Notes under the pieces: model-generated | Seen by the model: only the letters and a program-made list of their open reading frames with translations | The model's database searches: none | What the model was told of the DNA's origin: nothing | Shown: positions 27,292 to 36,256 of the stretch, piece after piece | Layout of the letters: each line of letters opens with the position of its first letter | Numbering within the stretch: the stretch's first letter is position 1 | From: Erythrobacter insulae | Lineage (GTDB): Bacteria; Pseudomonadota; Alphaproteobacteria; Sphingomonadales; Sphingomonadaceae | DNA length: 64,000 nt | Assembly (NCBI RefSeq): GCF_007004095.1 | Contig: NZ_VHJK01000001.1 | Coordinates: forward strand, 372,001 to 436,000 | Reading direction: 5' to 3' | Made by a program: the position numbers and the translations under genes

Positions 27292-27325
27292 AAACGGGCG
27301 CACCCCGCAAAGGGCACGCCCGTTT
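27292..27325. terminator. Hairpin between rnhA and the YegP-like gene, likely bidirectional terminator
   Basis: AAACGGGCG (27292-27300) is a perfect complement of CGCCCGTTT (27317-27325), with a further CCC/GGG inner pairing. It starts 1 base after the rnhA stop codon and lies 23 bases beyond the stop of the convergent small gene. The T run is short on both strands. Confidence 0.6.
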
Positions 27326-27348
27326 AGAACATGACGTTCAATCGCAGC

Positions 27349-27525
27349 CTAGCTGTTGTCTACGACATCGGCGCCCGGGCCGTTTTTCTTGATCGAATCG
27401 ATCGCGTTTTGTGCAGACGACTTGCTCGAATAACCCTGCGTCGAGAACATCACTTCGCTGTTATAGCTAAAGCGGACGCGGAATTCGCCGGACTTGTCTT
27501 TATAGATTTCAAAATGATGGCCCAT
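27349..27525 (-). CDS. YegP-like DUF1508 protein
   Basis: This 58-residue gene translates as MGHHFEIYKDKSGEFRVRFS, a short linker, MFSTQGYSSKSSAQNAIDSI, then KKNGPGADVVDNS. This is one DUF1508 repeat: a beta strand F-E-I-Y-K-D, a strand R-V-R-F, the Y-x-S-K-x-S-A-x-N-x-I-x-S-I/V helix and the final D-x-D-x-S. The function of the family is unknown; E. coli YegP has two such repeats, while single-repeat forms are common in alphaproteobacteria. GGGAGAAA precedes the ATG. It is convergent with rnhA. Confidence 0.88.
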   Translation of the reverse strand: MGHHFEIYKDKSGEFRVRFSYNSEVMFSTQGYSSKSSAQNAIDSIKKNGPGADVVDNS

Positions 27526-27566
27526 TATTTTTCTCCCTTTGGTGAGTGCGTTGGTTGACCGTTATG

Positions 27567-28712
27567 TTACATATCACCGCTGGCTTGGCTAGACTGTGAC
27601 GCTGCTGCAATTGTAAAAAATCGAGACGGATTATACGGCGCAGGGTCAATACCGCGGGTCAGATCATCCGCATCATGTCCCAAGATGATTTGCGCACCCA
27701 AACGTGCGGCTGCCGGCGCAGTCTGGATACCAAAGCCGCCCTGCCCGGCGAACCAGACAAAGCCTTCTTGATGCGGATCTCGGCCATACACCGGCAATCT
27801 GTCCGGTGCGAAACTGCGCAGGCCTGCCCAGCGGCGCTCGACGGCTTCGATATGCCAGTCTGTCACTTTCTGGAACCGGTCGATCACAGTCGCGACATCA
27901 AGCTCCTCCGGCGCGGCATCGCACGGCACAGTCGGGATTTCATCATGCGGGCTTAGCCACAATCGGCCATTATCGGACTTGAAATAGAACGCGCCGTTGA
28001 TGTCGAGCACCAACGGCAGATCAGCAGGCGCCGCAGGCGAAACGCGCAATTGCACGACCGTGCGGCGCAGCGGTTCGATACCAATCGGCGCGGCTCCGGC
28101 CAATTGGGCAAGATTATCGGCCCAAGCCCCCGCAGCATTGATGACTGTTTCTGCCCGGTAGGCGTCGCCCGCTTCGGTCGCGATGGTCCAGACACCGGCA
28201 TCCCGGTTCAATCCGGCAATTCGGGCGCGGCAATTGATCTGCGCACCCTGCATTTTGGCTGATTTAAGGTAATGCTGATGCAGCCCGGCAACATCAATAT
28301 CGGCGCAGGCAGCTTCCCAGATGGCATCACACCATTCTTTGCGAAGATGCGGCACCCGCGCGGCCATGCCGGTCCGTCCGAGGCGTTCGATGGTGACGCC
28401 GGTTCCGCTGAACGTATCTACAAACTCATCAACCTGATCCCGGTCCTCACCGCGCCCGACGTAAAGCGCCCCGCGTTCTGTCAAAAAACCGTTCTCACGC
28501 AAATAGCGGCCCGAGGCGAGCGTCAGCGGGACAACGCCGGGTCCGCCATAACATTCCTCCCAGAATGCGGCCGATCGTCCGGTTGCGTGGTATCCCGGTG
28601 CATCTTCAGCCTCCAACACCAGCACGCTGGCATATGGAGCAAGCTCCGCCGCGAGGCTGGCACCCGCCATACCTGCGCCTGCGATCGCAAAGTCGTAAAT
28701 CATCTCGGCCAT
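27567..28712 (-). CDS. FAD-dependent amine/D-amino acid dehydrogenase, DauA-like
   Basis: The 381-residue flavoprotein belongs to the DAO family. It has the N-terminal Rossmann motif FAIAGAGMAGASLAAELA, then GYHATGRSAAFWEECYG, the domain-closing NAAGAWADNLAQLAG, the segment LDINGAFYFKSDNGRLWLSPHDE, and the FAD-binding end VWFAGQGGFGIQTAPAAARLGA. The GYH(S/A)TGRSAA and AGLRSFAPD signatures closely resemble D-arginine dehydrogenase DauA, so oxidation of a D-amino acid or another secondary amine is likely. Its start follows the upstream hydrolase stop by 6 bases, so the two are coupled. The exact substrate is not readable. Confidence 0.88.
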   Translation of the reverse strand: MAEMIYDFAIAGAGMAGASLAAELAPYASVLVLEAEDAPGYHATGRSAAFWEECYGGPGVVPLTLASGRYLRENGFLTERGALYVGRGEDRDQVDEFVDTFSGTGVTIERLGRTGMAARVPHLRKEWCDAIWEAACADIDVAGLHQHYLKSAKMQGAQINCRARIAGLNRDAGVWTIATEAGDAYRAETVINAAGAWADNLAQLAGAAPIGIEPLRRTVVQLRVSPAAPADLPLVLDINGAFYFKSDNGRLWLSPHDEIPTVPCDAAPEELDVATVIDRFQKVTDWHIEAVERRWAGLRSFAPDRLPVYGRDPHQEGFVWFAGQGGFGIQTAPAAARLGAQIILGHDADDLTRGIDPAPYNPSRFFTIAAASQSSQASGDM

Positions 28713-28718
28713 AGTAAT

Positions 28719-29720
28719 TCAGCCAGAGACAGGCGGGGCGTTTTTATCGAGGAAGTCTGCAATCTTGGCCATTACGCGGTCACGCACGGCATCCACTTCG
28801 CGCAGGATTTCATGCGCGGCTTCATCGCCCAATTCCATCAATTCGGCATTGGGCAAGCGACCGGCAGAGCGCACATTGGCATCATGACTAACCAATTTGT
28901 CGGCTTTGGTCGACGCGATCAGAATGGGCGTCTTTACCTTTTCAAGCGCGCCCGGCTCTTCCAATTCACGCCATGATGCATAAGCCCGCTCAACCCAGTG
29001 CCAACTGGCAGGGCCCATGACCAATTCTGGCCGCGCCTCGCGCCACCACGCTTCATCCGCGTAACGGTCTTTATCATGCGTCAGCAATGTCGCGCGGCCC
29101 ACTGGCAACTGACCGGGTTTCTCGCTCCATTTCCAAGCCTGTCTGAGCGGATCACCAACCTTGGTCATCACCTGCGCGACACCATGCAGCATCGGAATGG
29201 GCAAAGGCGGCCCCGCCATGCCGAGCATAGGCGCGCTAAGGAATACAGCGTCCGGCGCAATGCGATTATCGACCAAAGCGCGCATCACAATCTGACCGCC
29301 CATGGAATGCGCGCCCAGCACGTGGGGGCCCGGCGTATGCGCCGTCCAATCCGCCCATAATGCCGCCAGATCATCGACCCAGACATTGAAATCAGAAATA
29401 TGTCCGGTCACTTCATCGCCGGCCAAACGCCCACTGCCCGCCTGTCCGCGCCAATCGGCGCCGGTTACACGCCAACCGGCGCGGTGCCATTGTTCCAGGC
29501 ATTCGAGGTATTTTTCATAGGCATCACCGCGTCCCGGCAAAAACAGGATTGAGCCGCGCGGCTGCGCGTCGCCGCCTGTCGCTGCGCCCGGCCAGTCGAT
29601 GCGCCGAACGGCGTGTCCGTCTGGTGCGTGCCAGATTGTCTCGCTCGCGTCAGGCGGGATGACCCGGCGATCAATGGCGGCACCTGTGGCTGGCTGATTT
29701 AAGGGCAATGCTTCACTCAC
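28719..29720 (-). CDS. Alpha/beta hydrolase, lysophospholipase/monoglyceride-lipase type
   Basis: The 333-residue protein has the serine aminopeptidase S33 (PldB-like) pattern: ILFLPGRGDAYEKYLECLEQWHRAGW with the oxyanion region, GRGD in place of the common HGLG, VTGADWRGQAGSGRL, and the nucleophile elbow LGAHSMGGQIV. The acid and histidine lie near ILIASTKADKLVSHD and GDEAAHEIL. The start codon is GTG at 29720. It heads a two-gene unit with the DauA-like enzyme. Substrates of this family range from lysophospholipids to monoacylglycerols; none is indicated here. Confidence 0.85.
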   Translation of the reverse strand: MSEALPLNQPATGAAIDRRVIPPDASETIWHAPDGHAVRRIDWPGAATGGDAQPRGSILFLPGRGDAYEKYLECLEQWHRAGWRVTGADWRGQAGSGRLAGDEVTGHISDFNVWVDDLAALWADWTAHTPGPHVLGAHSMGGQIVMRALVDNRIAPDAVFLSAPMLGMAGPPLPIPMLHGVAQVMTKVGDPLRQAWKWSEKPGQLPVGRATLLTHDKDRYADEAWWREARPELVMGPASWHWVERAYASWRELEEPGALEKVKTPILIASTKADKLVSHDANVRSAGRLPNAELMELGDEAAHEILREVDAVRDRVMAKIADFLDKNAPPVSG

Positions 29721-29832
29721 TTGGATAATTTCAAGCCTCTGGGTTTGGTTACTATTTGGTAAGCACTCACCAGTAACAACACCCTTAATCGGTCCAGCCG
29801 GACAGTTCGGCGGGCCACCTTTGGGGGCTTTG

Positions 29833-30315
29833 ATGCTTACAATGTATCTTCACTACGGTTTGCTGATTGCCTTGGCAATTGCGCTCGTCTTTGCCGCATT
29901 CACCGATATCCGCAGCCGCCAGATCAGCAATAAGCTGAATCTCGCCATCGCCATCGGTGCGCCGTTGTTCTGGTGGAGCAGCGGGCTGTCGCTATGGCCC
30001 GATATTGCCATGCAGGTTGGCGTAGCTGCCGCGGCCTTTGCCGTGCTTGCAGGGATGTTTGCATTGGGCATGATGGGCGGCGGCGATGTCAAATTGCTGA
30101 CCGCGCTGGCGCTGTGGATTGAACCCAATTCGTTTGTCCAACTGATCATCATTATGGCGCTGGCCGGCGGGGTTCTGACCATCGTCATGGGCGCCTGGCA
30201 TTTTCTCCAACAACAAAAAGAACGCCTCGCCATTCCCTATGGTGTGGCCATCGCTTTCGGGGGGCTTTGGGTCCTTGCTGCGAATTACATGCCCAGCACT
30301 GCCGGCATCGCGTGA
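29833..30315 (+). CDS. cpaA: Prepilin peptidase CpaA/TadV
   Basis: CpaA is the inner-membrane aspartyl protease that trims Flp prepilins. The 160-residue polytopic protein carries the two catalytic aspartates in FAAFTDIRSRQISN (Asp25) and MMGGGDVKLL (Asp85). I place the start at ATG 29833 because GGGGG sits 6 bases ahead; a TTG four codons upstream is less likely. It opens the Tad locus. Its natural substrate, a small flp pilin gene, is not found beside it. Confidence 0.92.
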   Translation: MLTMYLHYGLLIALAIALVFAAFTDIRSRQISNKLNLAIAIGAPLFWWSSGLSLWPDIAMQVGVAAAAFAVLAGMFALGMMGGGDVKLLTALALWIEPNSFVQLIIIMALAGGVLTIVMGAWHFLQQQKERLAIPYGVAIAFGGLWVLAANYMPSTAGIA

Positions 30316-30403
30316 ACCCGATTTTAACCAATTAAGGCCTACGACATTCAACCATACCCGCCCGATCATTTTCTGAGGGCACATTTTAGGGGGCTTAGAA
30401 GCC

Positions 30404-31462
30404 ATGGATAGGAAGAAACTGGTTCTGCTGCTTGGAGCGCTGATCATCGCGATTGGTACCGCTTTTGCTGCGCGGAGCATGTTCGCAGAAGGCGCTGCGC
30501 CGGAGGTCCTCGCGGCCCCTGAGCCAGACGGCCCGAAAGTTCTTGTTGCCAATCGCGGTCTGCCCGCAGGCACGATCATTACGGCTGATGCGCTGGGTTA
30601 CCAGCAATGGCCCGAAGAACTGGTGAAGGATGCCTATTTCCTTGATGGCGAATCCGATGTGAACCAGTTGATCGGGACGGTTGTCCGTTTCCCGGTTACC
30701 GCTGGTGAGCCCCTTACTCAGGGTTCTCTTGTCAGCCCCGGCGATCGCGGCTTTCTGGCTGCGGCGCTTGCCCCTGGTATGCGCGCTGTCACTGTGCCGG
30801 TTTCGGCCCGTACCGGTGTCGCTGGCTTCGTTTTCCCGGGTGACCGCGTCGATGTGGTCCTGACCCAGCAATATCGCAGCGAAGTGACCGATCTGGAATA
30901 TGAAGGATCGGAAACCATCCTCAAGAATGTCCGCGTTCTTGCCACCGACCAATCGACCGAGACGGTAACCAATGAGGAAGGCAAGACTGTTGTTCGCGCT
31001 TTCCGCACGGTCACAGTCGAAGTGACGCCGGAAATTGCCGAGCAGGTTGGCCTTGCTCAGACCATGGGCACGCTCAGCTTGTCCCTGCGTCCGCTGGCCG
31101 ACAGCCAGGCAGAACTTGAACGGGCAATCGCTCGCGGTGATGTCAACATTCCCGATGGCGCAAGCCCTGAGGAAGAAGAGCGTATCTTGCGCGCTGCACG
31201 CAGCGGTCCAGTCTCTGGAAGCAAGTCTTACGAATCTTCGTTTGGCCTGTCGCAGTTCCGCCGGTCGATCCAGGTCAAAGATGAAGCGATCATCAACCGC
31301 CGGATCAAAGCACAGGAGCAAGGATATTCAGGCAGCGCTGCCAAGTCGGGCATCGTGGCGATCAATCCTGGTCCAACGGTTCGTGTGACCCGCGGCAAAG
31401 ATACCCGCGAAGTCCCTGTCAACACCGGCAGCAGCAGCACCAATTCGCAGCTTGTGCGCTGA
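30404..31462 (+). CDS. cpaB: Flp pilus assembly protein CpaB/RcpC
   Basis: CpaB is a periplasmic, membrane-anchored SAF-domain protein of the Tad secretion apparatus. The 352-residue protein has an N-terminal membrane segment (KKLVLLLGALIIAIGTAFAA). The SAF domain is at about residues 45-115 (VLVANRGLPAGTIITADALGYQQWPEE), followed by a beta-rich RcpC domain (MRAVTVPVSARTGVAGFVFPGDRVDVVLT) and a variable C-terminus. The gene lies 88 bases after cpaA and 11 bases before cpaC. Confidence 0.93.
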   Translation: MDRKKLVLLLGALIIAIGTAFAARSMFAEGAAPEVLAAPEPDGPKVLVANRGLPAGTIITADALGYQQWPEELVKDAYFLDGESDVNQLIGTVVRFPVTAGEPLTQGSLVSPGDRGFLAAALAPGMRAVTVPVSARTGVAGFVFPGDRVDVVLTQQYRSEVTDLEYEGSETILKNVRVLATDQSTETVTNEEGKTVVRAFRTVTVEVTPEIAEQVGLAQTMGTLSLSLRPLADSQAELERAIARGDVNIPDGASPEEEERILRAARSGPVSGSKSYESSFGLSQFRRSIQVKDEAIINRRIKAQEQGYSGSAAKSGIVAINPGPTVRVTRGKDTREVPVNTGSSSTNSQLVR

Positions 31463-31473
31463 GGAGAATATCA

Positions 31474-33186
31474 ATGTTTCGTCAGACACCACGCTTGAAA
31501 TCCGCATCTGCGGACACCGGGAAATCCATGGGGGGCCGCACAATGAAGCGCCAACTTAAAGCCAAATTGCTGCTCGCGAGTATCGCCGCAGCTCCGATTG
31601 CAGCGGTTCCGCTGGCAACGGCAACGGCTCAGCAAGTCGTCAAACCATCGCAGGATATTGTCCTGTCGATCGGGAAAGGCGAATTGGTCACCATCCCCGG
31701 TTCAATGGCCGACGTTTTTGTCGCCGACGATCGCGTAGCCGATGTGCAGGTCAAATCTCAGCGTCAGCTGTACCTGTTCGGTAAAGCGGGCGGCGAGACG
31801 ACAGTCTATGCCAGCAATGCTCGCGGTGATGTGATCTTTGCCGCCAACATCCGCGTTGGCAACAATATCGGAAGCATCGACCAGATGATGGCGCTGGCCA
31901 TGCCAGAGGCCAACATCAATGTCGCGACGATGGGTTCAAACACCGTCCTGCTTACAGGTACAGTCAGCGCACCCGAAGACGCAGCCGAAGCGCAGCGTCT
32001 GGTCCAGGCATTTCTGGGTGAAGACGCCAATGTCATCACCCGCCTGAAAACGGCAACTCCGCTGCAGGTCAATCTGCAAGTGAAGTTCGCCGAAGTCAGC
32101 CGCAGCCTCGTCCGCGAGATTGGCGGTAACTTGACCACCGCAGACGGAACCAACGGGTTCCGCGGTGCGATCGGATCAGGCCGCGTTCTGGGCCAGGATA
32201 ACGGCTTCAATTTCGGCGGACCATTGTCTGCGGGCAACGGCGCTGCCGGCGTGAGCCAGCAGATCCCGGTGCTTGACGCGATGGGCCAGTTTGTCCTTGA
32301 TGATAATGGTTCGATCCTGACCGAAACACTGACAGGTCCTGCGATCGATTCCCAAGGCGGAACATCGCTTGCCGGGCTTGGCCGCCTGTTCGGTCTCAAC
32401 GTTTTGGGCGCGATGGATCTGTCCGAACGTCTCGGTCTGATCACTACACTGTCACAGCCAAATCTGACCGCGCTTTCGGGCGAAACCGCTACGTTCCTTG
32501 CGGGCGGCGAATTCCCGATCCCGATCAGTCAGGGTCTGGGCAACGTCTCGATCGAATATCGCGATTTCGGTGTCAGCCTGGCCTACACACCCACCGTTCT
32601 GGCCAATGGCCGCATCTCGCTGCGCGTCCGCCCGGAAGTTTCCGAGCTGTCTACGCAGGGGTCGGTCACGCTTAACGGGTTTCAGGTTCCGGCGCTGACA
32701 ATTCGCCGCACAGAAACAACCGTAGAACTCGGCTCCGGCCAAAGCTTCATGCTTGCCGGTCTGATGAGCACAAGTTCGCAAAACGCGCTCGACAAGGCCC
32801 CCGGCCTTGGCGATGTGCCGATCCTCGGCAATCTGTTCCGCAGCCGCGATTTCCGCCGCGGCGAGACTGAGCTGGTGATCGTGGTGACACCGTATCTGGT
32901 GAAACCGGTCAATGCGAGTGACATCAAACTGCCAACTGACGGCTTCCGTTCTTCAAGCGAGCTTGAGCAATTGGTTGGTTTCAAAGAACAGTCCGGCGTC
33001 TCCGGCGCAACCCGCCCCGGTCCGACTGCCAAAGATCAGGAAGCCCCGCTTCCTGATGTAAGCAATGCCGATCCTTCTGCGATTGTTCCAAACAACGCCC
33101 CGAAGAATCCGCGCCGCGCGGACACCAAAAATCGCAAGAAGAAGGACCGCACAGCAGATGCCGCGGCTCCTGGCTTCAGCCTGTAA
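31474..33186 (+). CDS. cpaC: Type II/IV secretion system secretin CpaC/RcpA
   Basis: CpaC forms the outer-membrane secretin channel of the Flp pilus. The 570-residue protein has a signal sequence (LLLASIAAAPIAAVPLATATAQ) and the N-terminal RcpA/BON-like region with IVLSIGKGELVTIPGSMADVFVAD. The secretin core follows, with LISTLSQPNLTA-like text (GLITTLSQPNLTALSGETATFLAGGEFPIP) and the terminal VPILGNLFRSRDFRRGETELVIVVTPYLVKP. A proline/lysine-rich tail of about 75 residues ends it. GAGGAGAAT supports ATG 31474; ATG 31543 is the alternative and would give a more usual signal peptide. Confidence 0.95.
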   Translation: MFRQTPRLKSASADTGKSMGGRTMKRQLKAKLLLASIAAAPIAAVPLATATAQQVVKPSQDIVLSIGKGELVTIPGSMADVFVADDRVADVQVKSQRQLYLFGKAGGETTVYASNARGDVIFAANIRVGNNIGSIDQMMALAMPEANINVATMGSNTVLLTGTVSAPEDAAEAQRLVQAFLGEDANVITRLKTATPLQVNLQVKFAEVSRSLVREIGGNLTTADGTNGFRGAIGSGRVLGQDNGFNFGGPLSAGNGAAGVSQQIPVLDAMGQFVLDDNGSILTETLTGPAIDSQGGTSLAGLGRLFGLNVLGAMDLSERLGLITTLSQPNLTALSGETATFLAGGEFPIPISQGLGNVSIEYRDFGVSLAYTPTVLANGRISLRVRPEVSELSTQGSVTLNGFQVPALTIRRTETTVELGSGQSFMLAGLMSTSSQNALDKAPGLGDVPILGNLFRSRDFRRGETELVIVVTPYLVKPVNASDIKLPTDGFRSSSELEQLVGFKEQSGVSGATRPGPTAKDQEAPLPDVSNADPSAIVPNNAPKNPRRADTKNRKKKDRTADAAAPGFSL

Positions 33187-33205
33187 TTCGAGAAAGGTGA
33201 GAACG

Positions 33206-33853
33206 ATGCATATCGCACGGAAAAACAAACTCGCGGGGGCTCTCGCACTCTCGATCGGCCTGGTAACAACAGGCTGTGGCGGAATGCCAACCAACACATC
33301 GCTGTACAGCACCAAACAACCGGTGGTGGAACGCACGAACTTTACGTTCGACGTCCAAACCAACGGATCCGGTCTGCCGATTGGCGAACAATCGCGTCTG
33401 AACGGATGGTTCGAAGCGATGGATCTTCGCTATGGTGACCGCGTCACTATCGAAGACCCTTCTAGCAGCCCCGCTGTTGCAGGCGCGGTCAGCGATCTGG
33501 CGAACCGTTACGGCATTCTGGTCAGCCAAACGGCTCCGACAACCGCAGGATACCTGCAACCGGGTCAGGCACGTGTGGTTATCACCCGTTCGAGCGCTTC
33601 GGTTCCGGGTTGCCCCGACTGGTCGGCGAAATCCGACATGAATTATAACAATGCCACCAGCCCTGGATATGGCTGCGCTGTGAACGGCAATCTCGCCGCC
33701 ATGGTCGCCAATCCGCAAGACCTCCTCGAAGGTCAAAAAGGCTCAGGCGAAACCATCATTTCAACCGGCACCAAAGCCATCGACAGCTACCGTGAAGCAC
33801 CGCCAAGCGGTTCAAACGGCCTGCTTGATGCGCAAGGCCAAGGAGGAGAATAA
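33206..33853 (+). CDS. cpaD: Pilus assembly lipoprotein CpaD
   Basis: CpaD-family lipoproteins support the secretin in the outer membrane. The 215-residue protein has a lipoprotein signal with lipobox TTGC (Cys24) and the family core DRVTIEDPSSSPAVAGAVSDL. The repeated glycine-rich ending GCPDWSAKSDMNYNNATSPGYGCAVNGNLAAMVANPQDLL is split by a conserved cysteine pair. The start ATG 33206 has GAAAGGTGAGAA in front. Only 3 bases separate its stop from cpaE. Confidence 0.92.
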   Translation: MHIARKNKLAGALALSIGLVTTGCGGMPTNTSLYSTKQPVVERTNFTFDVQTNGSGLPIGEQSRLNGWFEAMDLRYGDRVTIEDPSSSPAVAGAVSDLANRYGILVSQTAPTTAGYLQPGQARVVITRSSASVPGCPDWSAKSDMNYNNATSPGYGCAVNGNLAAMVANPQDLLEGQKGSGETIISTGTKAIDSYREAPPSGSNGLLDAQGQGGE

Positions 33854-33856
33854 GTC

Positions 33857-35140
33857 ATGAACGCTCCCTGGAAATCAGGCCTCCCCGGCAATCGTGATGC
33901 CTTTGCCGCCTATATCTGCGACGATGCAGCGCTTGATGTGCTGCGCCCGGTCGTCATTGAAATGGGCTGGCAGCCGGAAAAATGTAACAAAGGCGGCCTG
34001 CGCAATGCAGTCCAGTCGCTGTCCGTCAGCGCAAGCCCGGCCATCCTTGTGGTCGACTTGTCCGAAAGCGGCGATCCGCTCAATGATATCAACGCTCTGG
34101 CAGAAGTCTGCGAGCCCGGCACGGTGGTTATCGCCATTGGTCAGGTCAATGATGTTCGTCTGTACCGCGATCTGATCGCAAGCGGCATTCATGACTATCT
34201 GCTCAAACCGCTCAATGCGCAGCAGCTGCACGATTCGCTGAATCAGGCGCTGGCCGTTTTCACATCGCCAAAAGCCGGCGATGGCGAGACTGTCAAACGT
34301 CATATCTCGACCGCTGTTGTCGGGACGCGCGGCGGTGTTGGTGCATCGACATTGGCGACATCGCTGGCATGGCTGTTTAGCGGTGAACACGAATCGCCAA
34401 CCGCCCTGCTTGATCTCGATATCCACTTTGGAACGGGCGCACTGGCGCTTGATCTGGAGCCGGGCCGCGGTCTGACCGATGCCATCGACAACCCAAGCCG
34501 GATTGACGGGCTGTTCATTGAACGCGCTATGACGCGGGCCAATGAAACGCTTTCGATCCTTTCGGCAGAGGCCCCGATCAGCCAGCCACTGATGACCGAT
34601 GGATCGGCATTTGTGCAGTTGGAAGAAGAATTCCGTTCCGCGTTTGAGATGACTGTCATCGATATGCCGCGCAACATGCTGATCAACTTCCCGCATTTGC
34701 TGACTGATGTGAACCTGGTGGTTCTTGCATGTGAATTAACGCTGGCTTCGGCTCGCGACACGATCCGCATCCTGTCATGGCTCAAAACCAATGCACCGCA
34801 CGCGCACCCGATGTTGGTCTGCAACAAAGCGCAGCAGGGCGTATCGGAGATCAGCAAGGCCGATTTCGAAGCCTCGATCGAACGTAAGATCGACTTCACG
34901 ATCCCCTATGACATCAAGGCCGCATCGAATGCTGCCAAGTTGGGTCAGGTGTTCGTTGAAGCCAACAAATCGAGCAAGGCCACGTCGGTAATCAAGCAGA
35001 TTGCCGAACGGATCATGGGCGCAAGCGAGGAAGACCTCACGGCAGTCGTCGAAGAGAAGAAATCGCTGCTTGGCGGTTTCGATCTGAAATCGCTGCTTGC
35101 GAAGAAGGATAAAACGCCAGCGCAGGAACCAGCCGAATAG
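33857..35140 (+). CDS. cpaE: Pilus assembly ATPase CpaE/TadZ
   Basis: CpaE/TadZ is a MinD/ParA-like protein that positions the Tad apparatus at the pole. The 427-residue protein has an N-terminal receiver-like domain (about residues 10-135, with ILVVDLSESGDPLND and HDYLLKPLNAQQLHD). The P-loop domain follows with the deviant Walker A VGTRGGVGASTLATSLA (Ala where most ParA proteins have Lys, usual for CpaE), LLDLDIHFGTGALALDL and the downstream VIDMPRN. The tail is charged. In other genomes the motor gene cpaF comes next; here it does not. Confidence 0.92.
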   Translation: MNAPWKSGLPGNRDAFAAYICDDAALDVLRPVVIEMGWQPEKCNKGGLRNAVQSLSVSASPAILVVDLSESGDPLNDINALAEVCEPGTVVIAIGQVNDVRLYRDLIASGIHDYLLKPLNAQQLHDSLNQALAVFTSPKAGDGETVKRHISTAVVGTRGGVGASTLATSLAWLFSGEHESPTALLDLDIHFGTGALALDLEPGRGLTDAIDNPSRIDGLFIERAMTRANETLSILSAEAPISQPLMTDGSAFVQLEEEFRSAFEMTVIDMPRNMLINFPHLLTDVNLVVLACELTLASARDTIRILSWLKTNAPHAHPMLVCNKAQQGVSEISKADFEASIERKIDFTIPYDIKAASNAAKLGQVFVEANKSSKATSVIKQIAERIMGASEEDLTAVVEEKKSLLGGFDLKSLLAKKDKTPAQEPAE

Positions 35141-35153
35141 GCTGTTGCTCTCG

Positions 35154-35192
35154 GCGCGAACGGGCTTTGCATCATGCTTTGCCCGCTCGCGC
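35154..35192 (+). other. Imperfect inverted repeat in the cpaE-tadB gap
   Basis: GCGCG-AA-CGGGC (35154-35165) faces GCCCG-CT-CGCGC (35181-35192): two 5-bp stems with a symmetric AA/CT internal loop and a 15-base apical loop. There is no T run after it, so it is not a standard terminator. It marks the 127-base gap where cpaF would be expected. Confidence 0.5.
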
Positions 35193-35267
35193 AGGGTCGC
35201 AAGTGGCCCAAACTGGCAGAGCTGTGATGAACGCAGCGCGATGTGTTGAACAAGGCGGGATGCTATA

Positions 35268-36239
35268 ATGGACTTTACCCAAACCCTGCTCATTACCGGC
35301 GGCATTTTTGCTGTGATACTGGTGGGCTATTTTGCCTTCACCGGATCGGGTGCGAGCTCGGCGCAAAAACGCCGCCTTGATGCGCTGCGCTATCGACATT
35401 CCGAAAGCACCGATACCAAAGTGGAATCGCAGCTTAAGAAAGCGATCGCAGCGCGCAAACCCAAAGCGCACCGGATCGCTGGATCGGGCTCTCGTATTGA
35501 AGCATTGGAAGTGCGGCTGGACCGGACCGGGAAACCGTGGACGGTTACGCAATATGCCTATGCCTCTTTGGGCATCGCGGTTGTTGTTGCGATGGCAATC
35601 TTCATGCAAAGCGGCGCGTTCCTGCTGTCGGCAGGCGTTGGTCTGTTAATCGGTGCAGGTGTGCCGCACCTTGTCGTGGGTTTTCTGATCGGGAAACGCA
35701 CAAACGCGTTTAACGACAAATTCCCGGATGCCATTGAATTGCTGGTGCGCGGTCTGCGCTCCGGTCTTCCCGTGACAGAAACCCTTTCTGTGGTTTCGAC
35801 GGAGGTTGATGGACCGGTGGGCCTCGAATTCAAAGGCATCGTTGAACGGATCAAGATCGGTAAAACGATGGAAGATTCGCTTCAGGAAACAGCCGACCGT
35901 CTGGGCATTCCCGAATTCAACTTCTTCTGCATCACACTCGCGATTCAACGCGAGACCGGTGGTAACCTGGCAGAGACCCTTTCGAACCTTGCCGACGTGC
36001 TGCGCAAACGTTCGCAGATGAAGCTCAAGATCAAAGCGATGAGTTCAGAGTCAAAAGCCTCTGCCTATATCGTTGGCTCGCTGCCCTTCATCGTCTTCGG
36101 CCTGATTTACATGATCAATCCGAGTTATATTGGCGGTTTCTTCTATGAAGATCGCCTGATTATCGCCGGCCTTGGCGGGCTTGTCTGGATGAGCATCGGG
36201 GTCTTTATCATGGCCAAAATGGTCAATTTCGAAATCTAA
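35268..36239 (+). CDS. tadB: Tad inner-membrane platform protein TadB
   Basis: TadB is a GspF-like polytopic protein that, with TadC, forms the inner-membrane platform on which the motor acts. The 323-residue protein has an N-terminal helix (LLITGGIFAVILVGYFAF), a basic cytoplasmic stretch, two helices near residues 95-145, the T2SSF domain with LVRGLRSGLPVTETLSVVS and FFCITLAIQRETGGNLAETL, and a C-terminal helix pair. It is followed 17 bases later by tadC. Confidence 0.93.
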   Translation: MDFTQTLLITGGIFAVILVGYFAFTGSGASSAQKRRLDALRYRHSESTDTKVESQLKKAIAARKPKAHRIAGSGSRIEALEVRLDRTGKPWTVTQYAYASLGIAVVVAMAIFMQSGAFLLSAGVGLLIGAGVPHLVVGFLIGKRTNAFNDKFPDAIELLVRGLRSGLPVTETLSVVSTEVDGPVGLEFKGIVERIKIGKTMEDSLQETADRLGIPEFNFFCITLAIQRETGGNLAETLSNLADVLRKRSQMKLKIKAMSSESKASAYIVGSLPFIVFGLIYMINPSYIGGFFYEDRLIIAGLGGLVWMSIGVFIMAKMVNFEI

Positions 36240-36256
36240 GCGGGAGGAACACAATC

